Position numbers and translations under genes: made by a program. The notes under the pieces are model-generated. The model worked only from the letters and a program-made list of their open reading frames with translations, was not told where the DNA came from and made no database searches. Shown here in pieces: positions 8,425-15,426 of a stretch of DNA of 41,820 bases. The stretch's first letter is position 1. Each line of letters starts with the position of its first letter. Where the stretch lies: assembly GCA_900542185.1 (NCBI GenBank), contig UQMZ01000035.1, positions 1 through 41,820 of the forward strand, written 5' to 3'. Source of the stretch: an uncultured Bacteroidales bacterium. Lineage in GTDB: Bacteria > Bacteroidota > Bacteroidia > Bacteroidales > Muribaculaceae.

Positions 8425-9990
8425 TTATTTGTGTGGATAGTCGATGGTGTAGTGCAGTCCGCGGCTCTCCTTGCGGTCCATTGCCTGGCGCGTGACGAGA
8501 TATGCCACGTTTATGATGTTGCGCAACTCGCACAACTGGCGCGTGGGCTTGCTGCGGCGGAACAGGTCCTCGGTCTCCTGATACAGGATGTCGAGGCGGT
8601 TCCAGGCGCGTTTCAGGCGCAGGTCGCTGCGCACTATACCCACATAGTAGGCCATGATCTGGCTCACTTCCTTCTCCGACTGGGTGATGAGCACCATTTC
8701 CTCGTGCGGGATGGTACCCTCGTCGTTCCATTCGGGCACGTCGTCGCGCCAGTCGTATCCCTTGATGGCCTCTATGGCGTGACGTGCGGCAGCGTCGGCA
8801 TATACCACGGCCTCTATCAGTGAGTTACTGGCCAGGCGGTTGCCGCCGTGCAGTCCGGTGCACGAGCATTCGCCGAGGGCGTACAGCCGGTTGATGCTCG
8901 ACTCGCCGTCCAGGTTCACGGCGATACCGCCGCACAGGTAGTGCGCGGCCGGGGCCACGGGTATCATGTCCTTGGTGATGTCGATGCCCAGCGACAGGCA
9001 CTTCTCGTAGATGTTGGGGAAATGCTTCTTGGTCTCCTCGGGATCCTTGTGCGTCACGTCGAGCATGACGTGGTCGGTACCGTTCAGCTTCATCTCCGAG
9101 TCGATGGCGCGGGCCACAATGTCGCGCGGCGCCAGCGACAGGCGCTCGTCATACTTGTGCATGAATTCGGTGCCGTCTATGTTCTTCAGGATGGCGCCGT
9201 AGCCGCGCATGGCCTCGGTGATGAGGAAGCTGGGACGGTCGCCGGGATGGTACAGGGCCGTGGGATGGAACTGTATGAATTCCATATCCTTGACCGTTCC
9301 CTTGGCGCGGTACACCATCGCGATGCCGTCGCCGGTGGCAACCAGCGGATTGGTGGTGGTGGTGTACACGGCTCCGACGCCGCCCGTGGCCATGACGGTC
9401 ACTTTTGCCAGGAACGTATCGACATTGCCGGTAGCTTCGTTAAGGATGTATGCGCCGTAGCACTGTATGTCGGGAGTGCGGCGGGTCACCACCTTGCCGA
9501 GATGGTGCTGGGTGATAATCTCCACGGCGCAGTGATGGTCGTAGACGTCGATGTTATCGGTGTTTCTGACACGCTGCACCAGAGCCTGCTGGATTGCGGC
9601 GCCGGTGTTGTCGGCGTGGTGCAGGATGCGGAATTCGGAGTGGCCGCCCTCGCGGTGCAGGTCGAAGGTGCCGTCCTCCTTGCGGTCGAAGTCGACGCCC
9701 CACGACAGCAGCTCCTGAATCTGGGCGGGCGCGTTGCGCACCACCTGTTCGACGGCCTTGGGATCGGAGATCCAGTCGCCGGCCACCATCGTGTCGTGGA
9801 TGTGCTTGTCGAAATCGTCTACCTCAAGGTTCGTCACCGAGGCTACGCCGCCCTGGGCGTAGAACGTGTTGGCCTCCTCGAGGTCGGTCTTGCATATAAT
9901 AGCCACGCTGGCGCCCGTACGGGCCACCTTCAGCGCGAACGACATGCCGGCAATGCCGCTGCCTATCACCAAATAATCGTAACGTTTCAT
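8425..9990 (-). CDS. nadB: L-aspartate oxidase NadB
   Basis: 521 residues, normal length. NadB is an FAD flavoprotein that oxidises L-aspartate to iminoaspartate, the first step of de novo NAD synthesis; NadA then condenses the product with dihydroxyacetone phosphate. The FAD-binding Rossmann motif is at residues 6-22 (VIGSGIAGMSFALKVA). Other family signatures are YAQGGVASV, HREGGHSEFRILHHADNTG, EFIQFHPTALY, LCGGIAVNLDGESS and GGNRLASNSL near the flavin. The C-terminal helical domain is intact. nadA and nadC are not in the window, so the pathway is split. A 47-base gap separates the gene from the protease downstream. Confidence 0.96.
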   Translation of the reverse strand: MKRYDYLVIGSGIAGMSFALKVARTGASVAIICKTDLEEANTFYAQGGVASVTNLEVDDFDKHIHDTMVAGDWISDPKAVEQVVRNAPAQIQELLSWGVDFDRKEDGTFDLHREGGHSEFRILHHADNTGAAIQQALVQRVRNTDNIDVYDHHCAVEIITQHHLGKVVTRRTPDIQCYGAYILNEATGNVDTFLAKVTVMATGGVGAVYTTTTNPLVATGDGIAMVYRAKGTVKDMEFIQFHPTALYHPGDRPSFLITEAMRGYGAILKNIDGTEFMHKYDERLSLAPRDIVARAIDSEMKLNGTDHVMLDVTHKDPEETKKHFPNIYEKCLSLGIDITKDMIPVAPAAHYLCGGIAVNLDGESSINRLYALGECSCTGLHGGNRLASNSLIEAVVYADAAARHAIEAIKGYDWRDDVPEWNDEGTIPHEEMVLITQSEKEVSQIMAYYVGIVRSDLRLKRAWNRLDILYQETEDLFRRSKPTRQLCELRNIINVAYLVTRQAMDRKESRGLHYTIDYPHK

Positions 9991-10069
9991 AACTATAATA
10001 TAGCGCTATGGTATTAGAAGCAATCCTTGTAGGCTTGTAGAAACAATATCCTTAAAAGTATGTTTCTTA

Positions 10070-10118
10070 TAAAAAATCGAGCCGGCGGTCAGCGTAACTG
10101 ACGGCCGGCCCGGCTCTG
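10070..10118 (-). terminator. Rho-independent terminator after rpsT
   Basis: Read on the minus strand, the arms GAGCCGGG-CCGGC...GTCAG and CTGAC...GCCGGCTC form a long GC-rich stem with the loop TTACG, followed by GATTTTTTAT. It starts about 18 bases after the rpsT stop codon. Confidence 0.9.
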
Positions 10119-10135
10119 TTATCTTAACGGTGAAT

Positions 10136-10390
10136 TTAGCCCAGCTTGTTGACGTGCTTCTGCAAGCTGCTGCACAGATTCGCTGCCTTGTTCTTGGAGA
10201 TGATGTTCTTGCGACCCAGACGCTGAAGCAGCTGCGATACCTTGTTGTATGCGGCCTGAGCTTCGGCCTTGTCGGTCATTTTGCGTACGCGACGCACGGC
10301 GTTGCGGGCGGTCTTGGCCCAATAACGATTCTCCAGGCGACGGCTTTCTGCCTGACGAATTCTCTTCAATGACGATTTATGATTTGCCAT
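10136..10390 (-). CDS. rpsT: 30S ribosomal protein S20
   Basis: 84 residues, the normal size. S20 is a primary 16S rRNA-binding protein made of a three-helix bundle. The diagnostic N-terminus MANHKSSLKRIRQAESR and the basic helices (RYWAKTARNAVRRVRKM, LLQRLGRKNIISKNKAANL) are clear. The gene is 46 bases downstream of tRNA-Glu on the same strand. No promoter-like box was seen between them, and a strong terminator follows, so tRNA-Glu and rpsT are probably one transcript that is processed. Confidence 0.97.
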   Translation of the reverse strand: MANHKSSLKRIRQAESRRLENRYWAKTARNAVRRVRKMTDKAEAQAAYNKVSQLLQRLGRKNIISKNKAANLCSSLQKHVNKLG

Positions 10391-10436
10391 CTTTCTGTTT
10401 TAGTCTGTGTTGGTTGTTAACCTTGTGTTTGATTTG

Positions 10437-10508
10437 TAGCCCATAGCAGAGTCGAACTGCTCTTTAGAGAATGAAAATCTCTCGTCCTAACCGATAGACG
10501 AATGGGCC
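10437..10508 (-). tRNA. tRNA-Glu (anticodon TTC)
   Basis: 72 bases fold as a full cloverleaf on the minus strand. The acceptor GGCCCAT pairs with ATGGGCT (one G-U at the end). The anticodon stem AGAGA/TCTCT closes the loop TTTTCAT with anticodon TTC. The T arm is GAGCAG-TTCGACT-CTGCT. The discriminator base is A, and the CCA end is not encoded. It lies between a consensus promoter (10549-10583) and rpsT. Confidence 0.96.
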
Positions 10509-10548
10509 CCGATTTGCCAGCGACGAACTCATTTCGCGCTTTGCGACT

Positions 10549-10583
10549 GCAAAGTTACTAAAAATTTCTTATTCTGCAAAAAA
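10549..10583 (-). promoter_or_regulatory. Consensus Bacteroidetes promoter for tRNA-Glu/rpsT
   Basis: On the minus strand TTTTTTG (10577-10583) is followed after exactly 19 bases by TAACTTTGC (10549-10557). This matches the -33 TTTG / -7 TAnnTTTGC consensus at its usual spacing. Transcription would begin near 10542, about 35 bases before the tRNA 5' end. Confidence 0.85.
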
Positions 10584-10658
10584 GATTTCAGAAACTCTGC
10601 AATTTTAATCTATTTTTAGGCTATTTTCAGCTGATTTTATGCTGACAGCCTCCTCATT

Positions 10659-11864
10659 TCAGTCCATTTCGATGTCGGCGTTGACGATTTCGGTCCAGGG
10701 GAGGCCGCATTCGGCCACCTTCTCCAGGAAGGGATCGGGATCGAACTCCTCCACGTTGTGAACGCCGGGCATCACCCACTTGCCGGTCAGGAACATCATG
10801 GCGCCCACCATGGCGGGAACGCCGGTGGTGTAGCTCACGGCCTGCGTGCCGGTCTCGGCATACGCCTGCTGGTGCGGACAGTTGTTGTAAATGTAGTATG
10901 TGCTGGGATTTCCCTCCTTGTCCAGTCCGGAGATGCGGCAGCCTATCGAAGTCTCGCCGGTGTAGTTCTCGCCGAGTGTGCCGGGATCGGGCAACACAGC
11001 CTTCAGGAACTGAATCGGAATGATCTCCTGGCCGTTGTACATCACGGGGTCGATGCGGGCCATGCCTATGTCCTGGATCACGCGCAGATGCGTCAGGTAC
11101 TCCTGGCCGAAGGTCATCCAGAAGCGGGCGCGGCGGATGGTCGGGAAGTTCTGCACCAGGCTCTCCAGTTCCTCGTGATAGAGCAGGTAGCTCTCGCGGA
11201 CTCCGATGTTGGGGTAGGTCAGAGGCTTGTGAATCTCCAGGTTCTCGGTCTCCACCCACTTGCCGTCCTGCCAGTAGCGGCCCTTCTGCGTGATCTCGCG
11301 GATGTTGATTTCGGGATTGAAGTTTGTGGCGAACGCCTTGCCGTGGTTACCGCCGTTGCAGTCCACGATGTCGAGGGTGCGCATCTCGCTGAAATGATGC
11401 TTGGCGGCGTAAGCGGTGAACACTGCGCTTACACCCGGGTCGAAGCCGCAGCCCAGGATGGCTGTAAGGCCGGCTTTCTCGAAACGCTCGCGGAACGCCC
11501 ACTGCCACGAATACTCGAAGTGTGCCTCGTCCTTGGGCTCGTAGTTGGCCGTATCGAGGTAATTGACGCCGGCCTGCAGACAGGCCTCCATGATGGTCAG
11601 GTCCTGATAGGGCAGCGCCACATTGATGCAGATGACGGGCTTGTGCTTCCTGAACAGCTCCACAAGCTGGGGCACCTCGTCGGCGTCCACGCAGTCCGTG
11701 ACTATCTCCACACCGTGACGGGTCTTGATATTCTCGGCTATAACGTCGCATTTACGCTTGGTGCGCGACGCCAGCACTATCTCGCTGAACACATCGGGAT
11801 GCTCCGCGCACTTGTGCGCCACTACCGTGCCGACTCCTCCGGCACCTATGATCAATACTTTCAT
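10659..11864 (-). CDS. Carboxy(nor)spermidine dehydrogenase-like (saccharopine dehydrogenase family)
   Basis: 401 residues. The N-terminal Rossmann motif VLIIGAGGVGTVVAHKCA binds NAD(P)H. The body has the saccharopine-dehydrogenase-like fold with NYLDTANYEP and ILGCGFDPGVSAVF. The length and the C-terminal region (YNNCPHQQAYAETGTQAVSYTTGVPA) resemble the Bacteroidetes/Campylobacter enzymes that condense aspartate semialdehyde with a diamine to carboxyspermidine or carboxynorspermidine, the step before the decarboxylase that makes spermidine. The decarboxylase partner is not in the window. Saccharopine dehydrogenase itself is the alternative, but it is unlikely in a bacterium of this group without other lysine-degradation genes nearby. 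The specific function is inferred from resemblance; the family is firm. Confidence 0.8.
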   Translation of the reverse strand: MKVLIIGAGGVGTVVAHKCAEHPDVFSEIVLASRTKRKCDVIAENIKTRHGVEIVTDCVDADEVPQLVELFRKHKPVICINVALPYQDLTIMEACLQAGVNYLDTANYEPKDEAHFEYSWQWAFRERFEKAGLTAILGCGFDPGVSAVFTAYAAKHHFSEMRTLDIVDCNGGNHGKAFATNFNPEINIREITQKGRYWQDGKWVETENLEIHKPLTYPNIGVRESYLLYHEELESLVQNFPTIRRARFWMTFGQEYLTHLRVIQDIGMARIDPVMYNGQEIIPIQFLKAVLPDPGTLGENYTGETSIGCRISGLDKEGNPSTYYIYNNCPHQQAYAETGTQAVSYTTGVPAMVGAMMFLTGKWVMPGVHNVEEFDPDPFLEKVAECGLPWTEIVNADIEMD

Positions 11865-11912
11865 TCCTATCTTGTTTTTAATATTGTCTGAATATATATG
11901 TCTTTGAGTCGT

Positions 11913-12569
11913 TTAATTCAGCGGCTCTATATTCTCAAAGTCGCGCCAGGCGTGTGCCTTACGGTAGGCCTGTATCGCCGAGCCGGGAACCCGCAGCGTA
12001 CACGTGCGCAGCATGCTCCGTTCCTCGGGGTCGAACGGCTGCGAGTTGCAGTCGAACGGCGGTGGCACAGGCGACGGCTCTATCAGCTCGGTCAGCGCGT
12101 AGCAGCCGGCGAACAGCATTTCGCCCAACAGGTTGGCGTTGGCCGGCATCGTGACGCGCCGCAACGACGTGCATTCGCTGAAGGCGTAACTTTCCAGCTC
12201 CTTCAGGTTGGCCGGCAGCTTCACCTCGCGGAGAGACGTGCAGAACGAGAACACGTTCGCGCCTATGTGCGTCATCCCATCCGGCAGGTTGATGCTCTGC
12301 AGCGAGCGACAATACACGAAGGCCTGCGACTTGATGTCGCGTACGCTTTCGGGCAGCCTCACATCGCGCAGGTTGGGACACTCGCGGAAGGCGTATGCCG
12401 GTATCACGGTCGGGCGCGACTTGAACACCACCGTATGGAAGTCCGCGCGTTCGGCATACTTAATCTCGGTCAACGGCTCCGTGACTGTCAGCACCGAGTC
12501 GCGCACCGAGTCGGCCCAGACCTGCACCGCGGACACAACCGCCGCCATAAGTATCAACAATCTTCTCAT
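11913..12569 (-). CDS. BspA-type leucine-rich repeat secreted protein
   Basis: 218 residues. A signal peptide (MRRLLILMAAVVSAVQVWA) is followed by about five LRR_5 repeats of 23 residues between residues 55 and 165 (AYAFRECPNLRDVRLP, QAFVYCRSLQSINLP, NVFSFCTSLREVKLP, YAFSECTSLRRVTMP, MLFAGCYAL). Each repeat has a cysteine at the same position, as in BspA-like proteins. There is no lipobox cysteine or sorting tail, so the product is probably periplasmic or secreted without an anchor. Its ATG overlaps the stop of the upstream membrane-protein gene (ATGA, 12566-12569), implying translational coupling. BspA-like LRRs often mediate binding; the ligand here is unknown. Confidence 0.82.
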   Translation of the reverse strand: MRRLLILMAAVVSAVQVWADSVRDSVLTVTEPLTEIKYAERADFHTVVFKSRPTVIPAYAFRECPNLRDVRLPESVRDIKSQAFVYCRSLQSINLPDGMTHIGANVFSFCTSLREVKLPANLKELESYAFSECTSLRRVTMPANANLLGEMLFAGCYALTELIEPSPVPPPFDCNSQPFDPEERSMLRTCTLRVPGSAIQAYRKAHAWRDFENIEPLN

Positions 12570-13144
12570 AGATCAGGTTGGCGGTCGGGAGGCAGGATTG
12601 TCCGCGGATCGACAGAATCAACCCGCACCACTATATACTTGGTGTCCCCGCGCCAGGGCACGGCGGCATGATATACCTCATACTCCACGCGCACCGGACG
12701 GTTCCTGTACTGCATGCGACGCAGCGTCACGGCCACCGTATCGTTGACCGTAGAGAACACAAAGTCCTTGTCGTAAACGCGCGTGGTGTCCATCAGATTC
12801 TTATAGGGCAACAACACGCCCTCGTATGTCTTGATGGCGGTGCCGCGCTTCTCGATGCTCTCCACATATCCGTAAGTCACGGCATTCTCCACATACGGAT
12901 TGAAATAGACAAGCCATCCGGCAATGACCAGACCCATCACCACACCGGCGACGGCCACCCACATCCACAGCTTCCATGAACGGGATGTCTGCTTCAAGTG
13001 GTCGAACTCCGATTCGGGCTCGTCCCAATAGGCCGGATCCTCCGGCTTCAGCACCGGACGCTTCGGTTCCTTCACAGGCTTCGGTTCCTCCGGAACGTAT
13101 TCCTGATCGAAATAATCGTTATTATCGTCTTCGTTGAAATTCAT
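12566..13144 (-). CDS. Single-pass membrane protein of unknown function
   Basis: 192 residues from the ATG at 13144 (MNFNEDDNNDY). A longer frame reaching 13186 would start inside the flippase gene and is less likely. The N-terminal ~65 residues are acidic and proline-rich (EEPKPVKEPKRPVLKPEDP), probably cytoplasmic. One membrane helix follows (LWMWVAVAGVVMGLVIAGWLVYF). The C-terminal part is beta-rich and probably faces the periplasm (YGYVESIEKRGTAIKTYEG ... VRVEYEVYHAAVPWRGD). I do not recognise a named domain; it resembles conserved Bacteroidales hypothetical proteins. It lies 13 bases after the flippase-like gene and overlaps the LRR gene by ATGA, so the three are likely one operon acting at the envelope. 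Confidence 0.75.
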   Translation of the reverse strand: MNFNEDDNNDYFDQEYVPEEPKPVKEPKRPVLKPEDPAYWDEPESEFDHLKQTSRSWKLWMWVAVAGVVMGLVIAGWLVYFNPYVENAVTYGYVESIEKRGTAIKTYEGVLLPYKNLMDTTRVYDKDFVFSTVNDTVAVTLRRMQYRNRPVRVEYEVYHAAVPWRGDTKYIVVRVDSVDPRTILPPDRQPDL

Positions 13145-13157
13145 GTCTCTAATTAGT

Positions 13158-14192
13158 TTAGATCCCCGCCTCCGGCAGGCGGGCATCCTTTCCGCTTTTG
13201 GTGACGGAAATGTATATCATCGTAAATATACCCAAAGTGATGAGCATCACGGTCTGGCCGGACCACTGCAGCATCGAGAACGCCGTGGCGGCATCTTCCG
13301 ACACGCCGTAGACGGCAAGACCGAAGATAATGCCGAGGTTCCAGGGGCCGAGACCGCCGTTGCTGGGCACGGCCATGCCGATCGAGCTGAGTATGAACGC
13401 CACAAGGCAAGGCACGAGGCCCCATGCCAGTTCGGGTGTGCACAGGTCGCGCATGAAGCTGAACGAGAACAGGGCCACGTACAGCTGGAAATAATAGCAG
13501 GCCCAGATGGCCAGCGTCCAGAACAGGAACGCCCACTTTCCTTTCATCCTGCCTACGACGGCAAAGCCTTTCCACATCTCCCCTGCCCACCGGCGCGTCT
13601 TGCTAACCGCGCTGTAGTTTCGGCCGAAATGCAGCACCGCCCACACTATGACGCAGCCTCCGACCACACCGGTCCAGAACCACGGATTGCGGGCCAGCCC
13701 CACAACACCCTGGCCTACGGGATATTTTATCAGGAACGCCTCTATCGCAGGCGTGGCTATCAGAAAGGTGATGACCGTAAGCGTGAACACAGTAATCATG
13801 TCGGCCACACGGTCGCCCACCATCGAACCCACCACCTCGGTAAAGGGTGCGTGCTCGCGATGCGCTATATAAGTGCAGCGCCACACTTCGCCCAAACGCG
13901 GAAACAGCAGGTTCAGCGCGTAGGTGCCGAATATGCTGCAGCACAGCGCCATGAACGGTGGCCGGATACCTAATGCCCTGAGCTGTATGCGCCAGCGCGC
14001 GGCACGGAACACATGGCTGAGCACGCTCATCAGCATCGCCACAAGTATCCACTTGTAGTCAACGCCGTGGCGCAGAAGTTCCATCATGTCCGCGAAGTTA
14101 ACCTTGCGGAACATGTAGGCCACCAACAGCACCGTCAGCGCCAGAGGCAACAGCCACCGCACCACGTATCCCAATATCTTGCGCCAGTCCAT
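13158..14192 (-). CDS. Flippase-like integral membrane protein (LPG synthase TM / UPF0104 family)
   Basis: 344 residues with about eight membrane segments, for example WLLPLALTVLLVAYMF, VFTLTVITFLIATPAI, WTGVVGGCVIVWAVLHF and LVPCLVAFILSSIGM. It belongs to the family of the membrane domain of lysyl-phosphatidylglycerol synthase (YbhN-like), with the typical signatures RAARWRIQL, PRLGEVWRCTYI and PSNGGLGPWNLG. The soluble lysyl-transferase domain of MprF is absent, so lipid flipping or an undefined lipid-linked role is more likely than lysylation. It is followed 13 bases later by the single-pass membrane protein gene and preceded by birA. Confidence 0.85.
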   Translation of the reverse strand: MDWRKILGYVVRWLLPLALTVLLVAYMFRKVNFADMMELLRHGVDYKWILVAMLMSVLSHVFRAARWRIQLRALGIRPPFMALCCSIFGTYALNLLFPRLGEVWRCTYIAHREHAPFTEVVGSMVGDRVADMITVFTLTVITFLIATPAIEAFLIKYPVGQGVVGLARNPWFWTGVVGGCVIVWAVLHFGRNYSAVSKTRRWAGEMWKGFAVVGRMKGKWAFLFWTLAIWACYYFQLYVALFSFSFMRDLCTPELAWGLVPCLVAFILSSIGMAVPSNGGLGPWNLGIIFGLAVYGVSEDAATAFSMLQWSGQTVMLITLGIFTMIYISVTKSGKDARLPEAGI

Positions 14193-14211
14193 ACCGCAAA
14201 ATTAGTAAATT

Positions 14212-14949
14212 TCAGAGAATAAACTCCACTTCCTTGAAATAAAATGCTGTTTCATGTCCATCCGTCATCTGCAGCACAAGCGGTCCGTTTCTCTTCACAT
14301 CCCTTATACCGGCCTGAAATTCCGTGCGTTCGCCTTCGCGGAGCCGAAAACCATGAAATTCACCGTCCCTGCGCCACAGTCTGTCCATATAGTCGGCATG
14401 AAGAGTATCGGCGTCCTGTGCCAGCCGCTTCTCCAACTGCTCGGACAGAGTGTCGAGCACACGGGCCAAGGGCAGGTCCTCGCCTAACAGCTGATACATG
14501 CTGACGGGGTTGGGGGCGTCGCTGACGAATTCACGCTGATTCACGTTCAGGCCGATGCCGATGCGACTGTTGTCCAGGCGGTTGCCAATTATGGTATGTT
14601 CTATCAGTATGCCGGAGATCTTGCAGTCGCCCACATACACGTCGTTCGACCATTTCACCATCGCCTTCAGGCCGTAAGCCTCCAGAGTGTCGGCCACACC
14701 GAGTGCCGTAGCCTCGCTGATGCGGAACTGCTGCTCGTCAAGCGGCCGCGGGTCCATGTCGGCCTTGGGCCTGTACAGCATCGTGACCGTCAGGTTCTTG
14801 CCCGGCTCCGACTCCCAGCTGTTGCCGCGCTGGCCCCGTCCCGACTCCTGATTATGGGCAACCACCATGGTCCGGTCGCCAAGCTCGTGCTGATGCGCGG
14901 CGGCATAATTCATAGTGGAGTCCGCTATGTCCAAAAATACGTAATCCAT
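14212..14949 (-). CDS. birA: Biotin--[acetyl-CoA-carboxylase] ligase
   Basis: 245 residues. It activates biotin as biotinyl-AMP and transfers it to the biotin carboxyl carrier domain. The biotinyl-AMP loop appears as SGRGQRGNSW, and the core strand as KWSNDVYVGDCKISGILIE, ending with GIGLNVNQ. The N-terminal winged-helix repressor domain of the E. coli protein is absent, so this is a monofunctional ligase without direct repressor function, as is common in Bacteroidetes. A C-terminal SH3-like domain is present (LREGERTEFQAGIRDVKRNGPLVLQM). The start ATG at 14949 is 26 bases after tsaE. Confidence 0.95.
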   Translation of the reverse strand: MDYVFLDIADSTMNYAAAHQHELGDRTMVVAHNQESGRGQRGNSWESEPGKNLTVTMLYRPKADMDPRPLDEQQFRISEATALGVADTLEAYGLKAMVKWSNDVYVGDCKISGILIEHTIIGNRLDNSRIGIGLNVNQREFVSDAPNPVSMYQLLGEDLPLARVLDTLSEQLEKRLAQDADTLHADYMDRLWRRDGEFHGFRLREGERTEFQAGIRDVKRNGPLVLQMTDGHETAFYFKEVEFIL

Positions 14950-14975
14950 CCTGTACTACGAAACCCTTCCGCTAC

Positions 14976-15401
14976 TTACGAAACCACTGTCAACACCCTA
15001 ACACCGTCGGGCTGCACCTCGATGCGCACCACCACGGTGTCGGCGGGCAGGAAGTCCACCGCCACCCGAGGCCATTCCAGCAGGCACCACGAGCCGGAAT
15101 CCAGGTAGTCGTAGATGCCTATGTCGGCCACGCCGCGCGAATCGTCGATGCGGTAGAAGTCGAAATGATATATGGGCTTGCCGCCCGGCACATCGTAATG
15201 GTTCACGATGCTGAACGTCGGTGAGTTGGCGGCGTCGTCGCTGCCCAGCAGGCGCGTCATCTCTGATATCAGCGTGGTCTTGCCCGCTCCCATCGGGGCG
15301 TCGAAGGCCACGACTCGCCGGGCTCCGGCTTGCTTTATCAGCCATGCGGCCGCCGCGCCGAGTTCATCCTTACTCCTTACTATATATTGATTGTTATCCA
15401 A
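14976..15401 (-). CDS. tsaE: tRNA t6A biosynthesis ATPase TsaE, TTG start
   Basis: 141 residues. TsaE is the ATPase of the TsaB-TsaD-TsaE complex that makes N6-threonylcarbamoyladenosine at position 37 of ANN-decoding tRNAs. Walker A is at about residues 36-43 (MGAGKTT). Family signatures are SPTFSIVNHY, YHFDFYRI and LLEWP. The only plausible start is TTG at 15401 (TTG-GAT-AAC-AAT, giving MDNNQYI); the codon before it is TAA, and the next in-frame methionine lies within Walker A. An imperfect copy of the same 20 bases sits 22 bases upstream behind a proper ATG (15423) but is out of frame and stops after nine codons. The gene is the downstream neighbour of nhaD. Confidence 0.93.
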   Translation of the reverse strand: MDNNQYIVRSKDELGAAAAWLIKQAGARRVVAFDAPMGAGKTTLISEMTRLLGSDDAANSPTFSIVNHYDVPGGKPIYHFDFYRIDDSRGVADIGIYDYLDSGSWCLLEWPRVAVDFLPADTVVVRIEVQPDGVRVLTVVS

Positions 15402-15424
15402 TTATATATTGATTATTATCCATC
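15381..15424 (-). repeat. 22-bp tandem duplication over the tsaE start
   Basis: Bases 15381-15400 and 15403-15422 are the same 20-mer with one mismatch, giving a period of 22. On the minus strand both copies encode the start GATAAYAATCAATATATA (DNNQYI). The upstream copy has ATG but reads only nine codons (15423 down to 15394); the downstream copy begins with TTG and continues as tsaE. Confidence 0.9.
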
Positions 15425-15426
15425 GG

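Noticed and set aside
12566..13186. A longer version of the membrane protein starting at 13186
   Set aside because: It would begin inside the flippase-like gene and add a Cys/Arg stretch unlike the rest. ATG 13144 lies in the gap after that gene and gives the natural acidic N-terminus.
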